From the NCBI GenBank assembly GCA_022801475.1, contig JAAWSH010000075.1, forward strand, positions 1-7,547: a DNA stretch of 7,547 nucleotides, read 5' to 3'. This document shows positions 1 through 6,761 of the stretch, piece by piece (the stretch's first letter is position 1; every line of letters begins with the position of its first letter). The stretch comes from Acutalibacter sp. Lineage in GTDB: Bacteria > Bacillota > Clostridia > Oscillospirales > Acutalibacteraceae. The notes under the pieces were generated by a model. That model was given only the letters and a program-made list of their open reading frames with translations, was not told the DNA's origin and did no database searches. The position numbers were made by a program, and so were the translations under genes.

Positions 1-106
1 CCCCCCCGCCGCCCGGCCGTTGCGCCAGGCCCATCCGGGCTTTGCGTTGGTTTGCGGGGTGTGGGGTGGAATCCCACGATCTTTGAAAGGGGAAATGAAA
101 TGTTAA
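1..106 (+). other. Possible 3' tail of an upstream gene (uncertain)
   Basis: The first 99 bases are GC-rich and carry no promoter I can recognise. One reading frame, starting at base 2, is open until a TAA at 104-106, which would overlap the start of the next gene by 7 bases. The mannosyltransferase frame itself is also open back to base 1. The stretch could therefore be the end of an upstream co-transcribed gene or untranslated leader. A short inverted repeat (GTGGG at 61-65 with CCCAC at 73-77) lies just before the ribosome binding site. It has no T-run and is not called a terminator. No function can be assigned. Confidence 0.2.
86..92 (+). promoter_or_regulatory. Ribosome binding site fixing the start of the mannosyltransferase gene
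   Basis: The purine-rich stretch AAAGGGG lies 7 bases before the ATG at 100. This supports that ATG over the in-frame TTG at 52, which has no comparable upstream signal. An out-of-frame ATG at 95-97 lies between the two and can be ignored. Confidence 0.65.
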
Positions 107-3100
107 GTTCTGTTATGCTTTGCGCGGGGTTTGGCATGGGGATTTTGGCCATATCCTTTGCCAAAACCAAAAAAGAGGAACGCCTGCCGGTTTTTGGAAT
201 TTGGACGGGACTGCTCTTTATGGCGGCCCTTACCATGCGGCTGATTTTGGCCTATACCTCGGACGGCTTCTCGGTGGACATTGGCACCTTTAAGTCTTGG
301 GGCGAAATCACCGCCCGAGTGGGCTTTGGAGAGATCTACCAGCAGGACATCTTCCTGGACTATCCCCCCGGCTATCTGTACGTGCTGGCTCTGCTGGAAA
401 AGATCCGTCAGTTCTTCTGCTTTGCCATAGAGGGCCAGACCTATACCATGGTAATGAAACTGCCCTCCATTCTGGCCGACCTGCTCTGCGGCGGCGCGGT
501 ACTGTACCTGGGCCGGAAAAAGCTGGGGGATCTTATGGGCCTGTTCGCCGCGGCGGCATACCTGTTCTGCCCAGGGGTATTTGTGAACTCCGCCATGTGG
601 GGCCAGGCGGACTCCTTTTGCACCATGATCCTGCTGGCCTCTGTGCTCCTGCTCTACGCCGAGCGCTATGTCTGCTCTGGGCTTCTATATGGGGTGGCTG
701 TCATCTTTAAGCCCCAAATGCTGGTGTTTGCCCCCCTGTACCTGTTCTTCGCCATCAAGCGGAAGCGTTGGCTGGGCCTGGGCCTTGGGGTGGTCTGCGC
801 CCTGGCGGCCATTTTGTTGGTGGCTACGCCCTTTACCAAAAACTTTGACTACGCCTGGCTGATTGCCAAGTACCAGTCCACCCTGAACTACTACGACTAC
901 TATAGCATCAATGCCTGTAACTTCTGGTCCCTGATCAAGTGGAACTGGCGGAGCCTGCCCCACGGCCTGACCGGCGCCCTGCTTACCGTGGCCGCGCCCA
1001 TTGCCGCCACCGGGGCCTGCGGCGTGCTGATGTTCCTCTCTAAGCGCAAGGACGTGCTCTTTGCCGCGCCGGGGGTGCTCATGGGCATTATGTATATTTT
1101 CGGGGTAAAAATGCACGAGCGCTACCTGTTCCCAGCTTTCCTCTTTGTGCTGCTGTGCTTTGTGTTCACCCGGGACCGCCGGCAGCTGTGGGCCTTTGGG
1201 CTAATGGCAGGGGCCAACTATCTAAACGTGGACTACGTGCTGTGGATGTTCCGAGAGTTCGGCCCCTCTTCTTATGACCCCAACGCCGCGGCCAGCGTGG
1301 CCATTTCCGCCTTGCAGATGGTTGCCCTGGGCTACCTGCTGTGGGTGGATTACCAAATCTATATTAAAGAAAAAATTGTGGAGGCCGGGGCTCCGCAAAA
1401 GAAGGAGTCTGCCAAAATGGGAAAAAAAGGAAAAAAGGGCGGCAAGGGTAAAAGCAGCCAAGCCAAGCGGGCTCCTGCTCCCCAGTCCTGGCTAGAAAAC
1501 CGCCGGCCAGAGCCAGACATTGATAAACGCATGAAACTGCCGGACTGGATTGTCATGGCGGCTGTAACCCTGGTCTATGCCCTGGTGGCCTTTTGGCGGC
1601 TGGGAGGCACCGTGATGCCCCAAACTGCCTGGGCCCCAGAGGAAGGCGAGAGCGTGGTGCTGGAGGCGGACGTAACCTGCTATGAGCTGGTCTACCTGCC
1701 GGGCCTGGTTCCCGACGCCAACCATTATGCCGCCCGGGTGGGCTCCTCCATGCGTATTGAGTCCAGCCAAGACGGGGTCTACTGGGAAGACTGCGGCGAA
1801 ACCAGCAAGGACTATGTGTTCGCCTGGAAAACGAAGGTCCTGACTGTGCCCGGCCGCTTTGTGCGGCTAACGGCCCTGGATGGCTCGGTGGCTCTGTTCG
1901 AGGCTTCCATCCGGCCCACTGGCGCGGAGAAGGTCCCCGCTGTTACGATTCAGGGCGAAGCCGGGGCCCAGGCTCTGGTGGACGAGCAGGACACAGTGCC
2001 AGCCTATAAGACCTACGAGAATTCCAGCTACTTCGACGAGATCTACCATGGCCGCACGGCCTATGAGCATATCCTGGGCCTAGAGCCCTACGAGAGCACC
2101 CACCCGCCTCTGGGCAAGCACATCATCTCCCTGGGCATCCGCATGTTTGGCATGAACCCCTTTGGCTGGCGGTTTATGGGCACGCTGTTTGGGGTTTTAA
2201 TGCTGCCCGTTCTCTACCATCTGTGCAAGCAGCTCTTTGGCCGCACCTGGCTTTGCGGCATGGCCACGCTTCTCTTCGCCTTTGACTTCATGCACTTTAC
2301 CCAAACCCGCATTGCCACTATTGATACCTATGCGGTATTTTTCCTGCTTCTAATGTACGACGCTATGGTGGCTTTTATCCGCCAGGATATTTTGAAAGCT
2401 AAACTGCCCTCGCTGCTGATCCCCCTGGCCCTTAGCGGCATCTTTATGGGCCTGGGTGTGGCCAGCAAGTGGACCGCCGCCTACGGGGCCGTGGGCCTGG
2501 CGGTACTGTTCTTTGGCAAGCTGATAGAGACCTACCGTTACGAGAGCCGGGGCCACCGCTCCACCCAGCCGGTGCTGCGGCGCTGCGGCCAGCTGTGCGC
2601 CTGGTGCTGCCTGTTGTTTATCGCCATTCCCTTTGGCATTTATTTTGCCGCCTATTTGCCCATGACCACCCTGCCCCACAATGTGGACCATATGTTTGAC
2701 GCCTTTGTAAACTACCAGACCAGCATGTTTAACTACCACTCCAAACTGGTGGCAACCCACGACTTCGCTTCACCCTGGTACGAGTGGCCGGTGGATTTCC
2801 GGCCCATCTGGTACTTTAGCAGCGACCCCTGCAACGCCCAGGGACAGTACAGCACCATCTCTGCTGTAGGCAACCCCCTGCTGTGGTGGAGCTGCATCCC
2901 TGCCGCACTGTTCGCGGCCCTGCTCTGGTTCAAGCAGCGCCGTATGGCTTGTGCTGTGGCCCTAACGGGCTTTTTGGCAGTGTACATGCCCTGGGTACTG
3001 GTGCCCCGGCTGACCTTTATCTACCACTATTTCACCGCTGTGCCCTTCTTGGTAGTGGCCCTAGCCGCCTGCGTGGAGTGGCTGACCAACCAAACCCGGC

Positions 3101-3288
3101 TGGGCAACCAGGTGACTCTGGGCGGAAAAATCCAGGTGCAGCTGGCGCCCTTGTGTATGGGCGCTTTCGCGGTCCTGTGCCTGGTACTGTTTATGGTATA
3201 TTTTCCGGTGATTTCCGGCAAGCCCACCACCCACGACTACGCCAATGCTCTGGAACTGATGAAGAGCTGGTTCTTTAGTTCGCCCTAA
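100..3288 (+). CDS. Two-module membrane glycosyltransferase: Gpi18-like GT-C fused to PMT-type protein O-mannosyltransferase
   Basis: From the ATG at 100 the product is 1062 residues, about twice the usual length of either module. Residues 1 to about 430 are a multi-spanning Gpi18-like (COG5542-type) GT-C unit with Asp60 in the first outer loop, DYPPG at 87-91, WGQAD at 167-171 and HERY at 339-342. A lysine/glycine-rich, probably cytoplasmic linker follows at about 434-457. The second half opens with a membrane helix near 477-500, then a discoidin-like (F5/8 type C) stretch at about 519-607 containing SSQDGVYW (555-562). It continues with PMT hallmarks: the loop-1 Asp646-Glu647 pair, THPPLGK (667-673), TRIATIDTY (from 737) and SKWT (from 789). 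The C-terminal part resembles PMT_4TMC, with SPWYEWP (891-897) and RLTFIYHYF (970-978). PMT enzymes move mannose from polyprenyl-phosphate-mannose to Ser/Thr of exported proteins on the outer membrane face. The target and sugar here are inferred. The gene appears to stand alone and converges on recX. Confidence 0.88.
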   Translation: MLSSVMLCAGFGMGILAISFAKTKKEERLPVFGIWTGLLFMAALTMRLILAYTSDGFSVDIGTFKSWGEITARVGFGEIYQQDIFLDYPPGYLYVLALLEKIRQFFCFAIEGQTYTMVMKLPSILADLLCGGAVLYLGRKKLGDLMGLFAAAAYLFCPGVFVNSAMWGQADSFCTMILLASVLLLYAERYVCSGLLYGVAVIFKPQMLVFAPLYLFFAIKRKRWLGLGLGVVCALAAILLVATPFTKNFDYAWLIAKYQSTLNYYDYYSINACNFWSLIKWNWRSLPHGLTGALLTVAAPIAATGACGVLMFLSKRKDVLFAAPGVLMGIMYIFGVKMHERYLFPAFLFVLLCFVFTRDRRQLWAFGLMAGANYLNVDYVLWMFREFGPSSYDPNAAASVAISALQMVALGYLLWVDYQIYIKEKIVEAGAPQKKESAKMGKKGKKGGKGKSSQAKRAPAPQSWLENRRPEPDIDKRMKLPDWIVMAAVTLVYALVAFWRLGGTVMPQTAWAPEEGESVVLEADVTCYELVYLPGLVPDANHYAARVGSSMRIESSQDGVYWEDCGETSKDYVFAWKTKVLTVPGRFVRLTALDGSVALFEASIRPTGAEKVPAVTIQGEAGAQALVDEQDTVPAYKTYENSSYFDEIYHGRTAYEHILGLEPYESTHPPLGKHIISLGIRMFGMNPFGWRFMGTLFGVLMLPVLYHLCKQLFGRTWLCGMATLLFAFDFMHFTQTRIATIDTYAVFFLLLMYDAMVAFIRQDILKAKLPSLLIPLALSGIFMGLGVASKWTAAYGAVGLAVLFFGKLIETYRYESRGHRSTQPVLRRCGQLCAWCCLLFIAIPFGIYFAAYLPMTTLPHNVDHMFDAFVNYQTSMFNYHSKLVATHDFASPWYEWPVDFRPIWYFSSDPCNAQGQYSTISAVGNPLLWWSCIPAALFAALLWFKQRRMACAVALTGFLAVYMPWVLVPRLTFIYHYFTAVPFLVVALAACVEWLTNQTRLGNQVTLGGKIQVQLAPLCMGAFAVLCLVLFMVYFPVISGKPTTHDYANALELMKSWFFSSP

Positions 3289-3421
3289 AAAGAGCGGCCG
3301 GCCAAGCCGCCAGAGAGCGGGACAAACTTCCCCCCTTCAGGATATGGAACAGGGCCCCACGGTCTTGCCTTATAAAGTACACGAACTAAATAATTTTTAG
3401 CTCAGCGGCAAAGCTGCCTGC

Positions 3422-3450
3422 TTCAAAAGTGGTGAAACACCTCTTTTGAA
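3422..3450. repeat. Long perfect-but-one inverted repeat (hairpin)
   Basis: Arms of 13 bases at 3422-3434 (TTCAAAAGTGGTG) and 3438-3450 (CACCTCTTTTGAA) flank an AAA loop. They pair at 12 of 13 positions; the exception is a T-T mismatch at 3430/3442. The tip GGTG-AAA-CACC followed by TCTTTTG gives a partial terminator look on the plus strand. However, the T-run is inside the stem and is short. It could act as a secondary terminator for the mannosyltransferase gene, as the core of a small RNA, or as a repeat-element palindrome. Confidence 0.6.
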
Positions 3451-3687
3451 TTGTGTGAACTATAAAAGGCGGCGCGAACCCAAAAAGAGTGTAACCCAAC
3501 CGGCCGCGGCTTCCAAAAGCCGCCCCGGCAGCAAACGGGCAAAGTGGAGGGAAGCGAAATTGTGTCAGGAGCGGCCCATTCGCTAAAAAGCCTCCCAAGC
3601 GGAAAGCTCCCTATTTTCAAGCAAGCCGAAGCCCTTCCCAAAAGAAGGCGCTCTCTACTCTCCAGACTAAAATAAACGCCCCACGCG

Positions 3688-3734
3688 AAAAAGCGGGAGA
3701 AGCCCTCAAAAAGGACCTCTCCCGCCAATTTTTT
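3688..3734. terminator. Bidirectional intrinsic terminator shared by recX and the convergent gene
   Basis: An 8-base perfect stem, GCGGGAGA at 3693-3700 with TCTCCCGC at 3718-3725, is flanked by T-runs on both strands. On the minus strand the stem is followed directly by five T (complement of 3688-3692). On the plus strand it is followed by CAA and six T (3729-3734). An inner CCT/AGG pairing (3704-3706 with 3712-3714) can extend the helix. It sits 41 bases past the recX stop, so it most likely ends the recA-recX transcript. It can also stop RNA coming from the mannosyltransferase gene. Confidence 0.85.
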
Positions 3735-3766
3735 ATTCTCCCGCATAAGTCCAGCGGCAGCCCGCC

Positions 3767-4384
3767 TCAGTCCTCCCACTGGCCGCTCATGCCTTCTCGA
3801 ATCTGCTGGTAGCTGTACCCCAGCCGCTGTAACCCAGCATAAGCCCGGCGGTGGATCTTTTCATCCTCCTGCCAGCCCGGATACTTTTTTTCCAGCACAG
3901 CCCGCAGACTCTCTAGCTGCTGCTCCTCGTCCCCATACTCCTCTAAAAGCTCCTGGATCAGCTCTGGGTCAATACCCTTTTGCCGGAGCTCCTGCTTTAC
4001 CCGCAGAGGCCCCCAGCGCTTGCGGAGGAACAGGTCCTTGGCATAGCTTCTGGCAAAGGCCTGGTCGTCTACCAGGCCCAGCTCCTCCATATGATCAGCT
4101 GCGGCCTGGGCGGCTTCCCGAGAAGCCGCCGTGCGGGCAATCTTCTCTGTCAGCTCTTTTTTTGAGTGATTTCGATGCTCCAGCAGGTACAGGGCCTTTT
4201 CCTTGGCCCGGCGGGCGTCCGAGGCTTGTATCAGCTCGTGCAGCTCTTCATCGGTCAGCTGATCCCCTGGCTTTAGCTTGGACAACAAAAAAACCTCTGT
4301 GTCCACCTTTACAGCGGCCTCGCCGTCTATGTACAGCTGGGTCAGGCCCTTGCGTCTGGGCTCGGCGGCGGTTAGCTCCATCAT
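3767..4384 (-). CDS. recX: RecX, regulatory protein of RecA
   Basis: This 205-residue protein fits the RecX family in length, composition and position. RecX binds in the groove of RecA-DNA filaments and limits their growth and activity. It shows the family's repeated three-helix pattern: a first repeat around residues 60-80 ([15 protein letters not shown]), a second containing [14 protein letters not shown] (102-115) and the RWG...LRQKGI stretch (123-138), and a third at about 145-200. The start is an ATGATG. Its first ATG overlaps the recA stop by four bases (ATGA), and the second ATG would give a product one residue shorter. No strong ribosome binding site precedes it, so translation is probably coupled to recA. 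The high arginine, lysine and glutamate content is normal for the family. Confidence 0.93.
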   Translation of the reverse strand: MMELTAAEPRRKGLTQLYIDGEAAVKVDTEVFLLSKLKPGDQLTDEELHELIQASDARRAKEKALYLLEHRNHSKKELTEKIARTAASREAAQAAADHMEELGLVDDQAFARSYAKDLFLRKRWGPLRVKQELRQKGIDPELIQELLEEYGDEEQQLESLRAVLEKKYPGWQEDEKIHRRAYAGLQRLGYSYQQIREGMSGQWED

Positions 4385-5544
4385 TCGTCGTCATCCACTT
4401 CAATGTCGATTACAGACTCGTCTACCACCCGCCGGGCGGGGCTTTCCTCGGCCGGGGCAGCCGGCTGTGCCACTGGGGCTACCGGTTTGGTTTTGGGGCC
4501 GCTTTTGGCAAAGAGCTTGTCCACATTCTCCCGCACCTTTGCCTCAATCTGCCCGGCCACATCCGTATTGGCTGTCAGAAAGTCCTTCACCTTGTCCCTG
4601 CCCTGGCCAATGCGCTGGCCATCGTAAGAAAACCAGGAGCCGCTTTTCTGGACAATATCCAGCTGAACAGCAATATCCACCAGCTCGCCGGTGCGGGAAA
4701 TCCCCTGCCCATACAGCACGTCAAACTCCGCTGTGCGGAAGGGCGGGGCCACCTTATTCTTCACCACCCGGGCCTTGGTGTGAGAGCCAATAATATCCGT
4801 GCCGCTTTTCAGCACCTCGCCCTTGCGCACGTCAATGCGCACCGAGGAATAGAACTTCAGGGCACGGCCGCCAGGGGTCACCTCGGGGTTGCCATAGACA
4901 ATGCCCACCTTTTCCCGCAGCTGATTGATAAAAATGGCCACACAATTAGACTTGGAAATGGCCCCTGCCAGCTTGCGCAGGGCCTGGCTCATCAGGCGGG
5001 CCTGCAAGCCTACGTGGGTGTCGCCCATCTCCCCCTCAATCTCGGCCCGGGGCACTAGGGCGGCCACGGAGTCTACTACAATCACGTCAATGGCGTTAGA
5101 CCGTACCAGGGCTTCTGTAATCTCCAGGGCCTGTTCGCCGGTGTCCGGCTGGGAGACCAGCAGGTTTTCCACGTCCACCCCCAGGTTCCCAGCATACACC
5201 GGGTCCAGGGCGTGCTCTACATCAATAAAAGCGGCGTTGCCCCCCAGCTTTTGCCCTTCAGCCACACAGTGCAGGGCCAGGGTGGTTTTGCCGGAGGATT
5301 CCGGGCCGTATATCTCCACAATTCTCCCCCTGGGCAGCCCGCCAATGCCAAGGGCCAGGTCCAGGGAGAGGGAGCCTGTGGGAATGGCCTCTAGGTTGAG
5401 AACAGAGTTCTGCCCCAAAATCATCACAGCCCCCTCGCCAAACTGCTTCTTTATTTGGCCAAGGGCGGTTTCCAGGGCTTTAGCCTTGTCCTCCGGCTTT
5501 CCGCTGGCACGGGTGCTGATAGGGGGCTGTTTTTTTTCCGCCAT
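4381..5544 (-). CDS. recA: RecA recombinase
   Basis: RecA forms filaments on single-stranded DNA, drives homologous strand exchange, and triggers LexA self-cleavage in the SOS response. The 387-residue product is complete. It has Walker A GPESSGKT at 80-87, the [10 protein letters not shown] stretch with the catalytic glutamate at 110, Walker B VIVVDS at 154-159, loop L1 around 166-176 ([10 protein letters not shown]), and loop L2 around 218-231 with [15 protein letters not shown]. The C-terminal domain ends in an Ala/Pro-rich spacer (about 352-372) and a strongly acidic tail ending DDDE, which in RecA proteins tempers activity. The start is set by a perfect AGGAGG ten bases upstream. It is the first gene of the recA-recX unit and has its own promoter with a LexA-like operator. 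No defect was seen. Confidence 0.98.
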   Translation of the reverse strand: MAEKKQPPISTRASGKPEDKAKALETALGQIKKQFGEGAVMILGQNSVLNLEAIPTGSLSLDLALGIGGLPRGRIVEIYGPESSGKTTLALHCVAEGQKLGGNAAFIDVEHALDPVYAGNLGVDVENLLVSQPDTGEQALEITEALVRSNAIDVIVVDSVAALVPRAEIEGEMGDTHVGLQARLMSQALRKLAGAISKSNCVAIFINQLREKVGIVYGNPEVTPGGRALKFYSSVRIDVRKGEVLKSGTDIIGSHTKARVVKNKVAPPFRTAEFDVLYGQGISRTGELVDIAVQLDIVQKSGSWFSYDGQRIGQGRDKVKDFLTANTDVAGQIEAKVRENVDKLFAKSGPKTKPVAPVAQPAAPAEESPARRVVDESVIDIEVDDDE

Positions 5545-5554
5545 AGTACGATTT

Positions 5555-5560
5555 CCTCCT
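5555..5560 (-). promoter_or_regulatory. Ribosome binding site of recA
   Basis: On the minus strand a perfect AGGAGG lies 10 bases before the recA ATG at 5544. The strong match suits a highly translated gene and fixes the start. Confidence 0.9.
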
Positions 5561-5674
5561 TCAAAATGGGCCGCTTACGGGTCTATGATTAGGTTATGGG
5601 CATTATAAGTAACCATGCTTTTTGTGCAGCTGACTTTATAAAGGGATAAAACCTTTCCCTGCTTTCTCTCTTTT

Positions 5675-5686
5675 GAACCGCGGTTA
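5675..5686 (-). promoter_or_regulatory. LexA-like (SOS) operator upstream of recA
   Basis: On the minus strand the site reads TAACCGCGGTTC, a perfect 10-base palindrome core (AACCGCGGTT). It matches the Gram-positive LexA box GAAC-N4-GTTC except for T in place of the first G. It starts two bases after the -10 box and covers the predicted transcription start near 5682, the usual place for a repressor of recA. Assignment to LexA is an inference. Another repressor that reads this palindrome is possible. Confidence 0.6.
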
Positions 5687-5688
5687 AC

Positions 5689-5717
5689 ATTATACAAGAA
5701 AACACACATAAAAGCAA
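5689..5717 (-). promoter_or_regulatory. Sigma-A-type promoter of recA-recX
   Basis: On the minus strand there is a -35 box TTGCTT (complement of 5712-5717), a 17-base spacer, and a perfect -10 box TATAAT (complement of 5689-5694). Transcription would start near 5682, giving a leader of about 137 bases before recA. A second TATAAT at 5602-5607 lies nearer the gene but has no acceptable -35 box, so it is not called. Confidence 0.8.
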
Positions 5718-5723
5718 TAGGGC

Positions 5724-5817
5724 GGCCTCCAGCGGGAGTATCTAAACCGCGTTGTTTTTACGTGCAGGCTTCCGCCGTCGGAGGCCAAAATATCGTCATA
5801 AAATACTCCCTTTGGCC
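5724..5817 (-). other. Structured gap between GH25 gene and recA promoter, with crossing inverted repeats
   Basis: Several complementary pairs are packed into this stretch. GGCCTCC (5724-5730) matches GGAGGCC (5780-5786). GGGAGTAT (5734-5741) matches ATACTCCC (5803-5810). GGCTTCCG (5767-5774) matches CGGAGGCC (5779-5786), with one G-T pair and a CCGT loop. GGCCAAA (5783-5789) matches TTTGGCC (5811-5817). The first two cross each other, as in an H-type pseudoknot, and three of the helices compete for 5783-5786. No T-run follows any hairpin on the minus strand, so no ordinary terminator is visible after the GH25 gene. The element would lie in the 3' untranslated part of the GH25 transcript. Its function is unknown. 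Confidence 0.4.
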
Positions 5818-5828
5818 ACGCCCGGCTC

Positions 5829-6749
5829 CTACTTCCTGGGCTCAAAGCACAAATTCATATCCACCGTGGTCTCTATGCCTGGCACTGTGCCCTGGTCGCT
5901 GTACTGCCAGATTCGGAAATGATAGCACACTGCGGGCCGGGGGTTGTACTCTGCATACCAGAACTCATAGTCTTTCAGCAGGTCCAGGTCATAAAAGTAG
6001 TAGGCCTGGTGTTTATTAAAATATACACAGGGGGTATAGCCCCCTTCTTTTATGGTTTCACAAAAGGCCTTGGCCGCCGCTGTCACGGTTTCTCCCGGGC
6101 AGTTCAGGGCCCGCAGGGTCTCGGCGGGCAGGTCCTCGCTGGGCACCGGGTCTTCCCAGTCGAACACCACCGGAAAGTCCAGCTTCTTGCCCTCCAGCTG
6201 CTCCAGCACAAACTTGGCCTCCGCCTCGCCCTCTTTGGCTGTCACAGCCTGAGAGAAAAAGTACACCCCCAGCTGTAGGCCCGCGTCGCTAGCCCCGGCC
6301 AAATTTTCGGCAAAATTCTGGTCCAGGTTCAGCACTCCCTGGGTCATGCCCCGGTAGCCAAGGCGGATGATGGCGAACTCTACCCCTGCGGCTTTCACCG
6401 CATACCAGTCGATATTCCCCTGGAACTCCGAAACATCTATGCCAAGGGCCGCGTCCTTATATTCCAGAAAGCCGTCGCCGCCGGTCTTAAAGGCATTCAT
6501 ATCATATTTGTTATCCGGCACGTCAAAGTCTGGGATAATCACCTGGCCCTCGTACAAGTCATCATACAAACGCATCCCCTCGGGGATCACGTTAAAGCTG
6601 GTTTCAGAGGACGGGTGGGGGTCCTCCTGGGGCTCGTTTCCAGAGAAGAACACAATCAGCAGGGTAATCAGCACCACAAGCAAAGCCACGCCCGCGCAGA
6701 TCAGCGCCAGCCGCCGGACCTGTTGTTTATTTGCAAAAAAGTCTATCAT
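5829..6749 (-). CDS. Membrane-anchored GH25 muramidase (lysozyme family), catalytic residues present
   Basis: GH25 enzymes cut the N-acetylmuramic acid to N-acetylglucosamine bond of peptidoglycan. The 306-residue product starts with a short cytoplasmic tail and one hydrophobic helix at about residues 12-36 with no cleavage site, so it is probably held in the membrane with the enzyme outside. A spacer of about 65 residues precedes the GH25 domain (about 102-303). The domain shows LGIDVSEFQGNIDW with Asp105, the FDWE motif with Asp197 and Glu199 (the family DxE pair), WYAEY at 264-268, IWQYS at 280-284 and VDMNL with Asp297. It has no LysM, SH3 or choline-binding repeats. Its start lies 12 bases after the stop of a paralogous gene, so the two are almost certainly one operon. 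It could remodel the wall during growth, division or sporulation; nothing here picks one role. Confidence 0.92.
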   Translation of the reverse strand: MIDFFANKQQVRRLALICAGVALLVVLITLLIVFFSGNEPQEDPHPSSETSFNVIPEGMRLYDDLYEGQVIIPDFDVPDNKYDMNAFKTGGDGFLEYKDAALGIDVSEFQGNIDWYAVKAAGVEFAIIRLGYRGMTQGVLNLDQNFAENLAGASDAGLQLGVYFFSQAVTAKEGEAEAKFVLEQLEGKKLDFPVVFDWEDPVPSEDLPAETLRALNCPGETVTAAAKAFCETIKEGGYTPCVYFNKHQAYYFYDLDLLKDYEFWYAEYNPRPAVCYHFRIWQYSDQGTVPGIETTVDMNLCFEPRK

Positions 6750-6754
6750 TCTGT

Positions 6755-6760
6755 CCTCCC
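6755..6760 (-). promoter_or_regulatory. Ribosome binding site of the GH25 gene, inside the 12-base intergenic space
   Basis: On the minus strand GGGAGG lies five bases before the ATG at 6749 and directly follows the stop codon of the upstream paralogue. This supports the start and suggests that translation of the two genes is coupled. Confidence 0.75.
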
Positions 6761-6761
6761 C

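Larger units (their letters stand above)
3289..3766. other. Gene-free gap between convergent genes, rich in inverted repeats
   Basis: No convincing gene lies in these 478 bases. The open frames on the minus strand run through the terminator and the hairpins, use a GTG start inside recX, and show no family signature. The gap holds several inverted repeats: CTAAA/TTTAG at 3386-3400, GGCA/TGCC at 3407-3418, a long one at 3422-3450, and GCGGCTT/AAGCCGC at 3506-3523 with a CCAA loop. The bidirectional terminator lies at 3688-3734. A weak plus-strand promoter look-alike (TTGCCT at 3365-3370, AATAAT at 3389-3394, 18-base spacer) would start RNA near 3401. The hairpin cluster could be a small RNA or a copy of a dispersed intergenic repeat. 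The sequence alone does not decide between these. Confidence 0.5.

Noticed and set aside
52..99. TTG at 52 as start of the mannosyltransferase gene, adding 16 residues
   Set aside because: No ribosome binding site precedes it and the added residues do not resemble a membrane-protein start. The ATG at 100 has AAAGGGG at good spacing.
3294..3310. GCGGC/GCCGC hairpin just after the mannosyltransferase stop as its terminator
   Set aside because: The stem is only five bases and no T-run follows. The clear terminator is at 3688-3734.
3386..3598. 70-residue minus-strand open frame in the gap
   Set aside because: It is made largely of translated inverted repeats and lacks a ribosome binding site. 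It is more likely a by-product of the repeat-like sequence.
3423..3779. 118-residue minus-strand open frame after recX
   Set aside because: It begins with GTG inside recX, runs through the bidirectional terminator and ends in the long hairpin. It shows no family signature.
4162..5058. 298-residue plus-strand open frame opposite recA and recX
   Set aside because: It lies antisense to two certain genes. Its composition is that of a GC-rich shadow frame, with no recognisable domain.
5602..5607. Second TATAAT closer to recA as an additional promoter
   Set aside because: No usable -35 box lies 16-18 bases upstream and there is no extended -10 TG. The promoter at 5689-5717 is much better.
4925..5608. 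227-residue plus-strand open frame opposite the recA 5' end
   Set aside because: It is antisense to recA, and its sequence simply mirrors the conserved recA codons. There is no sign of an independent gene.
5722..5760. Plus-strand terminator made of GCGG/CCGC (5722-5725 with 5747-5750) followed by GTTGTTTTTA
   Set aside because: The outer stem is four bases and the T-run is broken. No plus-strand gene upstream needs it.
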